A stretch of 64,000 nucleotides of DNA from Timema cristinae (lineage: Eukaryota > Arthropoda > Insecta > Phasmatodea > Timematidae). Positions 25,853 to 37,215 of this stretch are shown here, in pieces. Under the pieces are notes generated by a model, which was given only the letters and a program-made list of their open reading frames with translations, was not told where the DNA came from and did no database searches. The position numbers were made by a program, and so were the translations under genes. Where the stretch lies: contig JBCFYV010011135.1 in the NCBI GenBank assembly GCA_039000515.1, positions 12,446,468 to 12,510,467 of the forward strand, in the 5' to 3' direction. Every line of letters starts with the position of its first letter. Position 1 is the first letter of the stretch.

Positions 25853-25912
25853 ATTTCATTTATTTTGTTACAAAAAAAAGTTGCTATTAAAACAACCTGC
25901 AAAAAACACTTA

Positions 25913-26812
25913 GGCCCAATCTTACAATGTCACGTTAAAGTCCTCGTAACTTAACCGTTTGTAAAGTATAACCGTCGGTTAAACTTAGCGTTGCGTTTTA
26001 CAAAACTATTTTTATGTGCGCGTCAAATTACGGATAGGTACCTTCCATTAGTTCTTAGCGTTAACTTTCTCGGAGCGCTAGATTTGTGTCAAAGCCTTTG
26101 ATTGGCTTAACTTGACCATAGAGAATATAACCAAGTCATTACAACGTCTATGGTACTGTTATGAAAAATTCAATCAAAACGAGTTCAATTCTCAAATTTG
26201 TTGTGGTTATCTGCTATATTGTATCGTATTTATTTTCACGCTAAAATGTCTGTTGAGAATCATAAACGCGAACGAAGAGTAAATTTTAGCAAAGCAGATG
26301 AAATGTTGCAGATTGAAATAACAGTTAAATACAAACAAACCATTGAAAATAAACAATTTTATTGGTGTTCAATCCATTCAAGAATTTCTAACATTTTATT
26401 TTTGTTTGGACAAAAACGTTTAAAAAAATATTCCTCGTCATAAAATTCCAGGAAATTCTTTCGTTTCATTATCATCTCGTTGTTCTTCTAAGTCTTGAGT
26501 TTGATAGAAAGCGTAACTCATCTTCAAAGTCGTCATTATCATACAATAAATAATCCATTTCTTAAATAAAAGTAACCTCACTTTAATAATAACAACAATC
26601 GCCTTGAAAACAATATGGCGGAGTGTTTAACGTTGTTAATGTGGACGTTATGTTTGCTAATCGGAAGGTAGACCTCGCGTTAACTTTACGAGCACATTTA
26701 CGTGAACATTAGCGCTAACCAAACATTGTAAAATCAAAAGTAGTGGTCGTTATCGCTTAACCTCATGTTAAGCCCTAACGAATAGAATAACATGACATTG
26801 TAAAATTGGGCC
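25913..26812. mobile_element. PIF/Harbinger-type DNA element (900 bp)
   Basis: Terminal inverted repeats GGCCCAATCTTACAATGTCA (left) and GGCCCAATTTTACAATGTCA (right, reverse complement), flanked on both sides by the direct 3-bp duplication TTA (25910-25912 and 26813-26815). It contains a Myb/SANT-like coding remnant, which supports the PIF/Harbinger assignment. No nuclease gene is present. Confidence 0.8.
26246..26443 (+). pseudogene. Myb/SANT-like protein remnant of Harbinger element
   Basis: Encodes MSVENHKRERRVNFSKADEM followed by LQIEITVKYKQTIENK before it drifts into unrelated residues. The basic start, the (V/P)NFS..E..xL segment and the VxKYKxxIENK ending resemble the first part of the Myb/SANT-like DNA-binding domain found in the second protein of Harbinger elements. 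The conserved later helices are not visible, so the product is truncated. Family call by eye; moderate certainty. Confidence 0.5.
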
Positions 26813-27127
26813 TTAGCTTTTCCCACCTTAAAGCAGCCATTCCACACGCCGCGCTATCTAAAGCACGGCTTGGAAACTAAAAATAGCAGAGCAACGCACT
26901 CTGGCCTGGCGCCAGTGTCTGGCGTCGAACACGGGGCCTGTAAGAACACTCGTCTGTACGAGTCATGTTGCCCACTAACTGATCCTAATCATTCTAGAAC
27001 AAACACAGAACCACGATTGTTGTTAGTGAGGGGGTCGGGGTCACGTCCCAGCAAATAATAGGTGATTTATTCCGAAAATTAACAATCCAAGTTTGGAGCA
27101 ATCTATAAGGTCACATTTTATGACTTC

Positions 27128-27428
27128 TAGAATTTATTATTATTATTATTAGCACTACGTTTTACCGGTTCGGGTTATACGCAACTTGCGCTAATGTGTA
27201 ATGGTAGGGTTATTATGAGATGAAATGAAGGACCTACAGTTTAACGTGGAATCCGAACTACGGTGGAGGCCTGGCATTCCATACATTCACAAGTTGTGAT
27301 TAATACCGTCTTTCAGAGGTGAAGGAAGGGTTTGGTAATCAGATAAATCTGTTCCGGGACCGAGGATTGAAGCCCGGACCCCCAGCACAGAAGTCCCGAC
27401 ACCTTGCCCCTAGACCACCAGGTCATTA
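27128..27428 (-). mobile_element. SINE-A copy, full length
   Basis: (TTA)n, reverse tail (degenerate: GCACTACGTTTTACCGGTTC), full A body, box B as GGATTGAAGCCC, and head end CCCTAGACCACCAGGTCATT. Confidence 0.9.
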
Positions 27429-27599
27429 CCCCCCTTTCCCCCCCTCCCCCAACATAGTTTTTACGCTGTTAAAAACCATGATTTTTTTTCAATGAGGTAA
27501 ACTATATTCGTGTGAGGTCGATTGCGTGTAAACTGAATATTCTTAAACGTTTCATTAGTTGACCTTGGTCCTGAACTCTCCAACAATTGTTTTGAAACC

Positions 27600-27786
27600 T
27601 ACTGGGGGAAATCGTTGTTCGAACCACGTCGGATGTTTTAAGGGTGGTTTCCCTTAAATGGTTTCCCCCACTCTCCGTGAAAATGTGGCTACACTTAATA
27701 TAAATAGAACCTTCATCCCTAAAACCCCGTAGCGTAGTTAATACCTAAGCGCATAACCCAAAAGGATAGTAAGACGCGGTGCTATA
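27600..27786 (+). mobile_element. SINE-C copy, 5' truncated
   Basis: Box B-like GTTCGAACCACGTCG, body AAATGGTTTCCCCCACTCTC, tail ATAACCCAAAAGGATAGTAA then GACGCGGTGCTA. Confidence 0.75.
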
Positions 27787-28459
27787 AATATGTATTGTTT
27801 ATATTTAGACCTTTTGTTCCGATGTTTTGTTGATCACACCTTTGTACCGTGTTTCGGAATATTATAGTTTTTTTTTTTAGACCCATTTCTTGGCTGCTAT
27901 CTCACCTTTTATCTACACTTTTATTTGTGGCCTTGTTATTAATAAATGGCGCACTTTGAACTAGATTCTTATGTTAAAATATGTTTACGTTTCATCTTGG
28001 ACTACTTACCACTAAAGGTGGAAGGTGGAAACTATGGGACTTTCTGTTTCCTAGAACACGGCTACGTTTAACATTTTTGAATCACTGCTAGTACTACAAC
28101 CAACGAAAAGCTTAGTGACCTCATACACATACATAGCTAGATAACTAAAGTCTATGTCGTCAGCTCGCAATCAAGCTATACTGACCAAGCGCCACCGTAG
28201 TTGGTGAATAGTTCCAACATTTGTGGATAGAGGGTGTAATGTGGGCAGCACAATAAACCCTATGGTCTAACGTTAATCTCAATTTTCTAGACCGAAAATG
28301 CTACTTATTTATTCTTTATTTTTCCTCACAAGGCATATTCTCAGATCGTTTCAGACCCACTGCTTCGTCGGGATCAAACTCGGACCTCTTGATAAGTAGC
28401 CAGGAACTCTCTTGACACCACTGAACCACATATATATCAATAATTTGATTTTGTTGACA

Positions 28460-28735
28460 TCGGTTGTCTTGGGATAAAGTGCTCGTTTCAGAACCCAATG
28501 CTTGTTGGTTCGAACCCAGCCTGGTCGATGGATTTTTTGAGCGATAAAAAACCCGTAGCACAACTTCCTTCGGAGTAGAAGTAAAACCGTTGGTCCCATG
28601 TTGATTGTGGCATGCAAAAAGAACCCTGGAAGGTATATGAAAATATATTTTCTTGCAAAATTGATAGGTCCTTTCGCTCTCGCTCATAAAATTATCGTGT
28701 GCGGAAAATAGTCTGTTCAGAAAGTGCATGTTAAA
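28460..28735 (+). mobile_element. SINE-E copy, near full length
   Basis: tRNA-like head (CGGTTGTCTTGGGATAAAGT, box B GGTTCGAACCC) followed by a body (CCCATGTTGATTGTGGCATG, AAGAACCCTGGAAGGTAT). The body recurs at 58062-58570 and inverted at 33540 and 35930. It lacks the CCCGAACGGG tail. Confidence 0.8.
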
Positions 28736-28807
28736 TGTCTCTAATAATTAAACATAAATGGGCTACTAATTGACTCTTGTGTTAAAATATCTGTGAAGAA
28801 TTTTCCT

Positions 28808-28905
28808 GGGCACGGGAAGATTTCTGGATAGCTCAGTTGTCAGAGCATTGTTGTACCAAACCAAATGTCCTGGGTTTGAGTCCCTTGACCAGGTGTCATT
28901 TTTCT
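28808..28905 (+). mobile_element. tRNA-like SINE head (family D), copy 2
   Basis: GGGCACGGGAAGATTTCTGG then ATAGCTCAGTTGTCAGAGCA (A box) and GGTTTGAGTCCC (B box); ends GGTGTCATTTTTC like the copy at 11326. Confidence 0.6.
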
Positions 28906-29105
28906 TAAATATATTTTAATGTGCGCTATCTGTACTATAATAGCTTGGCTACTTAATCCATTATAATTTGATATAACCCACGCATAACACCTGAGAAACA
29001 CTGGGAATTTGTTTGTGTCTGGAAAAACTTACCACCACCTGGCCGCTTCCAACATCACAAAATAAATAAACCATATTCTGATTAGAGTTTTTGATAACAC
29101 CTATC

Positions 29106-29355
29106 TAGGGGTAAGGTGTCAGACTTCTGTGCTGGCGGCCGGGGTTCAATCCTCGGTCCCGGTACAGATTTATCTGATTACCAAACCCTTCCTTCACCTC
29201 TGACAAGATATCTTGTGAATGTGGGGAATGCCAGGCCTCCACCGTGGTTCGGATTCCACGTTAAATTGTAGGTCCTTCATTTCATCTCACAATCACCTTA
29301 CCATTACACATTAGCGTAAGTGTGTATATCCCATATGGGTAGTAAGACGCCGTGC

Positions 29356-29399
<44 letters not shown>
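29106..29399 (+). mobile_element. SINE-A copy, slightly 5' truncated, perfect target duplication
   Basis: Starts at TAGGGGTAAGGTGTCAGACT inside the head, then a complete body and tail with about 45 bp of (AAT)n. ATAACACCTATC occurs at 29094-29105 and 29400-29411. The intact duplication and pure microsatellite tail suggest a recent insertion. Confidence 0.95.
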
Positions 29400-29405
<6 letters not shown>

Positions 29406-29411
29406 CCTATC

Positions 29412-30060
29412 AAACGCGACAGCTGCAGATTACATGACTTGACGTATGAATACGTGAAAGTAGATATCTTAACCCTTCTAGCTCTCAGTTTCTTCCGTTG
29501 AAAATTGGACTGTTACCTTTAGGAGCTTGTTCACACCGGGACACAAATGTCGGACGCTGTGTGTAATTCTGCCTTTGGCTCGTTCCAAACCTAACCACAC
29601 TGCGGTATTTATATTTCTAGCCGTGAGTATGGATTTAATTGCCACATAATATTTTATGGCTGAAGTAGAAAGTTGTCCTGTCATTTGGGATGCCTCAACT
29701 CAAGCTTTTTTTTTAGACGTTCACGTAGCAGAGGATGTGTGTGTAAAGGTCCCTTGCCCAGAACATTCTATTCCTCCATCTTCGGTTTATAAGTTCTAGA
29801 AACAATAGTTTCTCATTGCTTGAGTCAATTTTTAAATAATTAAATGATACGCAGATCGGTGTCAATAAAGCGTCGAACACCGGATCCCTGTCACGATTAC
29901 CCGGCGGGTTTCTCGTCCTGATATCCCGTTTACCCACAATGCACCTGCACACTCGGTCCTTACCGTACGGTTTCCCATTCGTTATGACCGAACGAAAATC
30001 ACTAATAGAATTTGCCCCCGACACTTTCATAACTATTCTAGTCTTCTCCGCCAAAGGCAT
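29412..30060. other. non-coding or unrecognised stretch
   Basis: An open frame on the minus strand (29713-30060, 115 residues, ending ...NRRWRNRMFWARDLYTHIL) faintly recalls the N-terminus of Harbinger nucleases, but no flanking support was found. Not called as a gene. Confidence 0.3.
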
Positions 30061-30553
30061 AGTTCAATCCTGTTAGTGATCTTTTGCGGGATTGTGATGC
30101 CACAGAACCTCCCTCTACTCTCGCGCGGGGTGAACTGTCCTAGCCCTCGGGATTGTCAACCGTTAGGTTAATCACGGCGATGGAAACGGAAGAGAATCGA
30201 GTGAGTTTTGATTCTGTTGGGGATCATTCTCTCGCCACTGTCGCATCACACTATGGTGGTTTCCCTTGCAGTTTAATCACGTTAAGTTAAAAAAAGAATG
30301 CCAAAAAATCCTGAATGTGTACGGGCTCCTTATGATTTGAACCCTGACCTTTGGCGTCACCCTTAAACTAGACTAGAAGATACTTTCTTCTTTATCTGTG
30401 CTCGTGCCCACAGGTGCGAGTATGAGAGACGTTAATTACTGTCTTACTACTCTGTTCCATAATTACGCCCTCCCCGCCCCCCTTTCCATTCTTCCCCTCA
30501 AACCAGAAATCTGCATAACAATGTGTGATCCCCAGGTCTCATCCCACGTTTTC

Positions 30554-30600
<47 letters not shown>

Positions 30601-31153
30601 CTGCGATAAGATAGAGATCACGTCACGCTCTCGAGATAAGTCCTAGGTCCCGATTGGCATTCGGCGGTCAGTATTTGCACAGCTTTCAGTTGACAAAGAG
30701 CGACGCACGCGTCTCTTCACCTTCAGAGAAAGAGAGATAATATTTCCTTGTTTGCCCGATGCTCACCTTGGCTCGATGTTTGGTTTTCGCACCTTCTGGG
30801 ATCATCATCATCACCTCGCGAGAACTAGAAGTGATCGCCGTCGATGGTCCGTAGGATCTCCTCTGGGTGAACTCTTGTTTGGTCCGAGAAGCTGACGAGC
30901 TGTATGGCAGGTGACGTGTGGGAACTTATTTCGTGTCCGTCCTAGATTATGGTGGGTTCAATTGGACTTGAATTAGTATTTACTCGTTTGGGTTCGTGCA
31001 ATTGTTGTTTCTCCAATTGTCGTCTGAAGTTTCTTGATGGAGGCTTCAGAAAGGAACGTGTTAGGCACTTCTTAAGGTTTAGTTTGTAGTTGTTAGTTTA
31101 GAATATTGAGGACCACGCTTCTTTTTTGGAAGCTTAGTGTGATGTGATCGTTT
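30061..31153 (+). promoter_or_regulatory. putative promoter / 5' UTR region of milton exon 1a
   Basis: No coding sequence recognised. Composition is less AT-rich than the flanks, and scattered CpGs occur. A (GA)n tract lies at 30556-30598. The position just before the minisatellite and exon 1a makes this the likely site of the transcription start, but no clear core promoter motif could be assigned by eye. Confidence 0.35.
30556..30598. repeat. (GA)n microsatellite
   Basis: About 43 bp of pure GA upstream of exon 1a. Confidence 0.97.
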
Positions 31154-31720
31154 CGTGAGTGTTGGACGCTGTTATCCTTTCGGAGTTTGGACGCTGTTAT
31201 CCTTTCGGGGGTGTTAGACGCTGTTATCCTTTGCGAGTGTTGGACGTTATCCTTTCGGAGTGTTATACGCTGTTATACTTTCGGGAGTGTTAGACGCTGT
31301 TATCCTTTGGGGAGTGTTGGACGCTGTTATCCTTTGGGAGTGTTGGACGTTGTTATCCTTTCGGGAGTGTTGGACGCTGTTATCCTTTGGCGAGTGTTGG
31401 ACGTTGTTATCCTTTCGGGAGTGTTAGACGCTGTTATCCTTTGGGGAGTGTTGGACGCTGTTATCCTTTGGGGAGTGTTGGACGCTGTTATCCTTTCGGG
31501 AGTGTTAGACGCTGTTATCCTTTGGCGAGTGTTGGACGCTGTTATCCTTTGGGGAGTGTTGGACGCTGTTATCCTTTGGGGAGTGTTGGACGTTGTTATC
31601 CTTTCGGGAGTGTTGGACGCTGTTATCCTTTGGTGAGTGTTAGACGCTGTTATCCTTTGGCGAGTGTTGGACGTTGTTATCCTTTCGGGAGTGTTGGACG
31701 CTGTTATCCTTTGGGGGGTG
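31154..31720. repeat. 27-bp minisatellite immediately upstream of exon 1a
   Basis: About 20 copies of TTTGGGGAGTGTTGGACGCT plus GTTATCC, with ggcgag, cgggag and ttagac variants. It ends 46 bp before the exon 1a ATG, so it lies in the 5' UTR or proximal promoter. Its frame is closed by stops before the ATG. Confidence 0.96.
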
Positions 31721-31765
31721 CCGGGGGGTGAGGTTTAGGGTGTGGGGAGGTAGCTCTTAGTGGTT

Positions 31766-32009
31766 ATGGCGTCGTTCTTTGACGAGTGGGACTGCGTTGA
31801 GGGTTCAAGCCTTTGGTTCCATCAGGACCTGGTCCGGCTACAGAGGCAAGACGCCCTGGACTTGTCACCGGACGACGATGACGAGAGATTCGACGACGAG
31901 GAGGAGGACGACCCGTACTTGTACGACGAGGATATCTCGGGTTCACCGCAAGGTGCCACGGCGGGTCGTACCGACCCCGGCTCTCTCGACGACGAACTCA
32001 TCCTGGAAG
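31766..32009 (+). CDS. milt: milton/TRAK alternative first coding exon 1a
   Basis: This is the first coding exon of a kinesin-1 mitochondrial adaptor (Milton/TRAK). The ATG at 31766 is preceded in frame by TAG at 31751-31753. The exon encodes 81 residues plus one base (MASFFDEWDCVEGS... to ...DDELILE) and ends at the donor AAG|gtaagg. Residues about 32-55 form a run of Asp/Glu; the sequence then passes through a Gly/Ser-rich stretch to DDELILE. Joined to exon 2 it reads [23 protein letters not shown], which continues into the conserved TRAK start. Base composition is GC-rich and CpG-rich, unlike the AT-rich surroundings. A 27-bp minisatellite ends about 50 bp upstream. The acidic segment itself is not diagnostic; the assignment rests on the matching splice phase and the join to exon 2. 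Confidence 0.8.
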
Positions 32010-32384
32010 GTAAGGGAGGTTGTTGTTGGTATGAGCACTGCACATGCGCGCGCACCTACGGACATAATGCCTTTTACACAGTTAAAAAATGATTGCTTTT
32101 GACAGCTCAATGCATCAACCGGTAGTCAAAATACCTTTAACATTTTCGACTGTCCATAAATACCTTTGATTTCCTCTTTTTGTTCTTATATAGGCCTACA
32201 TTTGATAGCTATTATGCCATATTACTTTATTCTAAATTTCTATTGTAGTGGTTTGGTTTTCGCTTTACCTGTGCTCTGTTTTTTCTTCTGGTTTTTTAAA
32301 ATTCTTCTCTGTTCTTTTCTCGTTATTCTGTGTTGTGTTTTCTTTATTCGACCTGTGTTATGTTTTCGTTACTTTAACCTTTGT

Positions 32385-33080
32385 TCTGTTCTCACTACCC
32401 CACCTGTGCTATGTTCTCACTACCCCACCTGTGTTATGTTCTCACTACCCACCTGTGTTCTGTTCTCACTACCCCACCTGTGTTATGTTCTCACTACCCC
32501 ACCTGTGTTCTGTTCTCACTACCCCACCTGTGTTCTGTTCTCACTACCCCACCTGTGTTCTGTTCCCACTACCCCACCTGTGTTCTGTTCTCACTACCCC
32601 ACCTGTGTTCTGTTCTCACTACCCCACCTGTGCTATGTTCTCACTACCCCACCTGTGTTCTGTTCTCACTACCCCATCTGTGTTCTGTTCTCACTACCCT
32701 ACCTGTGTTCTGTTCTCACTACCCCACCTGTGTTCTGTTCTCACTACCCCACCTGTGTTCTGTTCTCACTACCCCACCTGTGTTCTGTTCTCACTACCCC
32801 ACCTGTGTTATGTTCTCACTACCCCACCTGTGTTATGTTCTCACTACCCCACCTGTGTTCTGTTCTCACTACCCCACCTGTGCTATGTTCTCACTACCCC
32901 ACCTGTGCTATGTTCTCACTACCCCACCTGTGTTATGTTCTCACTACCCCACCTGTGTTATGTTCTCACTACCCCACCTGTGTTATGTTCTCACTACCCC
33001 ACCTGTGTTGTTTTCGCTACCCCACCTGTGTTATGTTCTCACTACCCCACCTGTGTTATGTTTTCGTTACTCCACCTGTG
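32385..33080. repeat. 25-bp minisatellite in intron 1
   Basis: About 27 copies of TGTTCTCACTACCCCACCTG plus TGTTC, starting about 375 bp after exon 1a. Because three units make 75 bp, long open frames (SLPHLCYVLTTPP-type) appear in all three frames; they are not genes. Confidence 0.97.
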
Positions 33081-33539
33081 TTATTACTCTACCTGCCCTA
33101 CAATATTTAATTCTGTCTCTTAGAACTCTCTACTTGAATGACACCGCCATACTATAGTAGGTACGATGATATTCGCGCCAATACTATTATGTTATCACGG
33201 TATATATTTTTTACAAGCGAACATATGGTTTAAATGATTTTGGGTATAATATATTTTGTGTGATGATGGTTTTAATTTCCTGATTTTTACTAATTTAATA
33301 CAACTCAATAGTAGGTCTATGAAAGAAACTTTGCAATCACTTAAAAAAAAAACACAATATGAATACATTGCTTAATAAATTAAGAGTCTGCGACCCAAAG
33401 GTTTTTGTATGTGCTTTCTCATCCATCCGGAGCAGTTCAGATGGCTATTGTCACCCAACCGCACCATCTGGAAGAAAGTATTCTGCACCGAATTTCTACT
33501 AGCGAGTTAGAAAGAGCTAACACATTTTCGTCGTAACAG

Positions 33540-33730
33540 TATCTCTTATAGCTTTCAGGGATTTTTTACGTGCCGCAATCAATATAGGACAGATGGCTTT
33601 ACTTCCCATACGATGAAAGTTGTGCAACTCATTTTCATAGACCCGTAAAAAGATCTGTTGACCTTGGCTGGGTTTGAACCCGTGAAGATCGGTGTCCCGA
33701 GGCAAGAGTTTTACCCCAAGATCATCAAAT
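33540..33730 (-). mobile_element. SINE-E copy, partial
   Basis: Reverse of the E body (TGCCGCAATCAATATAGGAC) and head (CTGGGTTTGAACCCGTGAAG, CCCCAAGATCATC). Confidence 0.7.
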
Positions 33731-33759
33731 TTGACTTATTCCAATTAATTTTGTTTTAT

Positions 33760-34108
33760 TGCATCGGTGGCCACACGGGCTGATGCGTTAGATTCGTCTA
33801 GCCTGGTTTGCTGGTGATGTGGGGGGCGAGTCTCAAATCCCGATTGGCCCTACTGAAAGTGTTTTTTACTAAGTGAGTTTTTCTTTAATTTCTCGCCGCG
33901 TCCTAGGGCCTACTACCCGTTCGGACCATGCGCATATATACACTAATTACACTAAAATTGTGCTAAGGGTGAGGAAGTTTTGATTAATGACCGGAAATCC
34001 TTCTCATTACACCTGACTGGGAATCGAACCTCGATCTTTCCGTCATCGCAAGTCCAATCAATTGCGAGAGAGATGCCTTAGGCCATTTGACTACCGAAGT
34101 ATGTTTCT
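33760..34108. mobile_element. two SINE-C fragments, head to head of opposite strand
   Basis: 33760-33880 is a + strand head and start of body (GCATCGGTGGCCACACGGGC). 33893-34108 is a minus-strand copy with tail (CGCGTCCTAGGGCCTACTAC then CCGTTCGG), box B (GGGAATCGAACCTCG) and head (GGCCATTTGACTACCGAAG). Confidence 0.7.
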
Positions 34109-34169
34109 CCTTATTCAATTTTGTAGGAATGGACCACTATGATGCAATACGGGCACGTGTGCTTCAACC

Positions 34170-34680
34170 TTTAAAGGCTCTCTTAGCACTTCTTAACCGC
34201 TCTTTTAGCACTTCTTTAACCGCTATCTTAGATCTCCTTTAAAGGCTCTCTTAGCTCTTCTTTAATAGCTCTCAGCACGTCTTTAACCGCTCTTTTAGCG
34301 CTTCTTTAACATCTCTTAGCACTTCTTAACCGCTCTCTTAGCGCTTATTTAACCGTTCTTAGCACTTCTTTAACCGTTCTTAGCACTTCTTTAACAGCTC
34401 TCTTAGCACTTCTTTAACAGTTCTTAGCACTTCTTTAACCGCTCTCTTAGCGCTTCTTTAACCGTTCTTAGCACTTCTTAACCGCTATCTTAGATCTCCT
34501 TAAAGGCTCTCTTAGCTCTTCTTTAATAGCTCTCAGCGCTTCTTTAACCGCTCTTTTAGCGCTTCTTTAACCGCTCTTAGCACTTCTTAACCGCTCTCTT
34601 AGCGCTTCTTTAACCGTTCTTAGCACTTCTTTAACCGCTCTCTTAGCACTTCTTTAACGGCACTCCTAGCGCAGGTTGAA
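34170..34680. repeat. about 23-bp minisatellite
   Basis: Degenerate copies of CGCTCTCTTAGCACTTCTTT plus AAC. A block of about 270 bp containing cttagatctcc is itself repeated (34230 and 34490). Confidence 0.93.
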
Positions 34681-35365
34681 CCGCTCATAGTTCTATCCAA
34701 TCAGCCTCCAAGGATCCTAAATAGCAATAAAGGTTTCTTGATGGACACGCAGTTCTGGTTATTCCTGGCGCTTCCTAAGTAAATCGTTGTATCAAGATCT
34801 GGCTTGGCAGTCCGCCACATTCGCCATGCTATGAAGTAAATATTCAAATAATTGTTTTTGTGAACGGTTAAATGTAGTGTTGTTAGCTATTCTCTTGTAT
34901 GTTCTACTTAATTTGTTTGTTTTCGCAAATAACTTTGCCACTTCTTCCCGAAGAATATTTACATCCAAGCTTTTCTCAATATCAAAATAAATTTTTCCCC
35001 AACAAATACACTCATTTGAACAGCCTTGGGGAATTTTTCATAATTTACTTCACGATGTATCCGACATCTTTGCTCAGTCGGTAACGTGTCTGTCTACAGA
35101 GCTAAGAGTCCCGGGTTCTAATCCTGAAATGACAGAAAAAATTACCATTGGTGAAATGTGGGTTTTCCCTTTCACATTGATGAATTAACGTCTGGGGACT
35201 GGATGTTGTGCCTGTCCTCGTCTTAAGTTAGATTATAAGGCGTATGAAGCTAAGACAGGCCTGGCAAGCCGGTAGTGGGAAATATATGGCTTCAATAAAA
35301 AACTTTCTCAAACCACAGGCTGGAAACAGTAATGGATGTAAAACTACAAATATGTACACATTAGT

Positions 35366-35654
35366 CAGGGCTTCTACCATCCGGAAAAATCAGGGAATAC
35401 TGGAATCAACCGGGATTTTGAAGTGGTTGGGAAAAAACGGGAATAAGTCGAGAATTTGGTAAATTATAAAAAATATCCGGGAAAATGTTGTTTTACTCGA
35501 AATATGAAATATATTGATCATTAAATCAGTACATTACAATGAGATTCAAACTGTCTTTTTTTGTTTGTAGCTGTGTATATATTTTTATAATTTTTCTAAT
35601 TCTTAGTAGACTTTGTTAATACAAATAAAAAACTGTTTGTTTAAATTTTTAAGC

Positions 35655-35699
<45 letters not shown>

Positions 35700-35838
35700 T
35701 AAAAAGAATAACATAAACCTTCAGGGGGTTTTGAGGGGCAGAAGGGTGTGACATTTTTGAGTCGGGAATTTTAGGAAATGATGAGGGGAAATCGGGGAAA
35801 ATGTCGAGAATTCCATTGTTCAAGTTTAGTAGACACCA
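35366..35838. mobile_element. hAT-like non-autonomous element, copy 1
   Basis: Begins CAGGGCTTCTACCATCCGGA and ends AAGTTTAGTAGACACCAAG. It is homologous to 50210-50620 (shared GGGAAAAAACGGGAATAAGT and ATCCGGGAAAATGTTG). It holds a (TTA)n run at 35655-35698. The flanks (cattagt / agttagt) resemble an 8-bp duplication. Confidence 0.7.
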
Positions 35839-35929
35839 AGTTAGTTCTATTGGTTGAATATATCACCAACGAGGACGATACATTATATCAAATTATTATT
35901 TATTACAGGTATTTAACGTACACTTTCTG

Positions 35930-36195
35930 AAACGACTGATTATATCGGCACACGATGATTTTTACGAACCAATGTGAAAGATTATACCATTTTTACCTGG
36001 AAAGGTATTTTAACACACCTTTTCAGGGTACATTATATGCCACACTCGACATGGGACAGATGACTTTACTTTCCCTCCAAAGGAAGTTGTGCTACGGATT
36101 TTTATCGCTCAGTAAAAACCCCTTGGCCCCCAGTTGGGTTTGAACACATGAACATCGTGTACTGAGGCGAGCACTTTAACCCAAGACCACCGATG
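35930..36195 (-). mobile_element. SINE-E copy, near full length
   Basis: Reverse E body (CACTCGACATGGGACAGATG, TTTTATCGCTCAGTAAAAAC) and head (TTGGGTTTGAACACATGAAC, CAAGACCACCGATGG). Confidence 0.75.
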
Positions 36196-36261
36196 GCGAC
36201 AGATATATCATTTAATAATGTCTACGACACTCACTCGTTTATTGATTTATCTATTCTTCTT

Positions 36262-36485
36262 TCCCCCTACCGTGGATTAAACTCACGTTAGTCACGCTAA
36301 CTGGATGAGAATGAAGGTAGAGAGCTTGAGTAGAAATGCAATTGCATTTGCGTGGACGTGGAGAGGGGAACCATTCATGGAAAACCTCCATCAGTACGCC
36401 CGACTGGGATTTGAACGACAACCTTCCCGATCATAGCAAGCCAATCTATTACTACAAGGTCGACGCTTATGACCGTCCGACAACC
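36262..36485 (-). mobile_element. SINE-C/B copy, degenerate
   Basis: Decayed reverse tail, body (GCATTTGCGTGGACGTGGAG), box B (CTGGGATTTGAACGACAACC), then head remnants. Confidence 0.65.
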
Positions 36486-36689
36486 GGAGCGGGGTTTGCA
36501 AACTTTTATGTAAAACAGGCAGGCCTACATGCTTGTCTTTTATAATAAAGGCCTTTCTTATCTGACATCTAGAAAAGTTTCTAAATATACTTTCACGTAT
36601 TCATACGTCAAGTCATGGGATCTGCAGCGGTCACTTTTGATGTATACAACATTACTGTAAAGCTCACCCTCCTGTGATATTAGCTTAAG

Positions 36690-37215
36690 ATGGGGATATG
36701 TTGTAATGAGGTGGACTTGATAGAACTAGTGTAGATGGGATATTTGTAATGAGGGGACTTGATAGAACTAGCTGTAGATGGGATAGTTGTAAGAGGTGGA
36801 CTTGATAGAACTAGCTGTAGATGGATAGTTAGAGTGGGCTTGAAGAACTAGCTGTAGATGGGATAGTTTGTAAAGAGGTGGACTTGATAGAACTAGCTGT
36901 AGATGGGGATAGTTTGTAATGAGTGGACTTGATAGAACTAGCTGTAGATGGGGATAGTTTGTAATGAGTGGACTGATAGAACTAGCTGTAGATGGGATAT
37001 GTTGTAATGAGGTGGACTTGATAGAACTAGCTGTAGATGGGGATATGTTGTAATGAGTGGACTTGATAGAACTAGCTGTAGATGGGATAGTTTGTAATGA
37101 GGTGGACTGATAGAACTAGCTGTAGATAGGATAGTTAATGAGGTGGACTTGATAGAATAGTTAGATGGGATATTTTAATGAGGTGGACTGATAGAAACTA
37201 GCTTTAAAGTTTTAA
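36690..37215. repeat. about 46-bp minisatellite with many short indels
   Basis: Unit ATAGAACTAGCTGTAGATGG plus GGATAGTTTGTAATGAGGTGGACTTG, about 11-12 copies. Units differ mostly by loss of single bases in G, T and A runs. Confidence 0.93.

Noticed and set aside
26880..26940. LTR-retroelement primer binding site (TGGCGCC... and TGGCGTCGAACACGGGG)
   Set aside because: No LTR pair, no gag/pol sequence nearby. It more likely belongs to a tRNA-like repeat on the minus strand.
31187..31731. Open frames with GVLDAVIL or GSVGRCYPL repeats
   Set aside because: These come from the 27-bp minisatellite, whose length is a multiple of 3. Stops separate them from the milton ATG.
32166..33157. Three overlapping long open frames (up to 314 residues) of SLPHLCYVLTTPP type
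   Set aside because: They are translations of a 25-bp minisatellite; 75 bp (three units) keeps every frame open. No family resemblance and no splice context.
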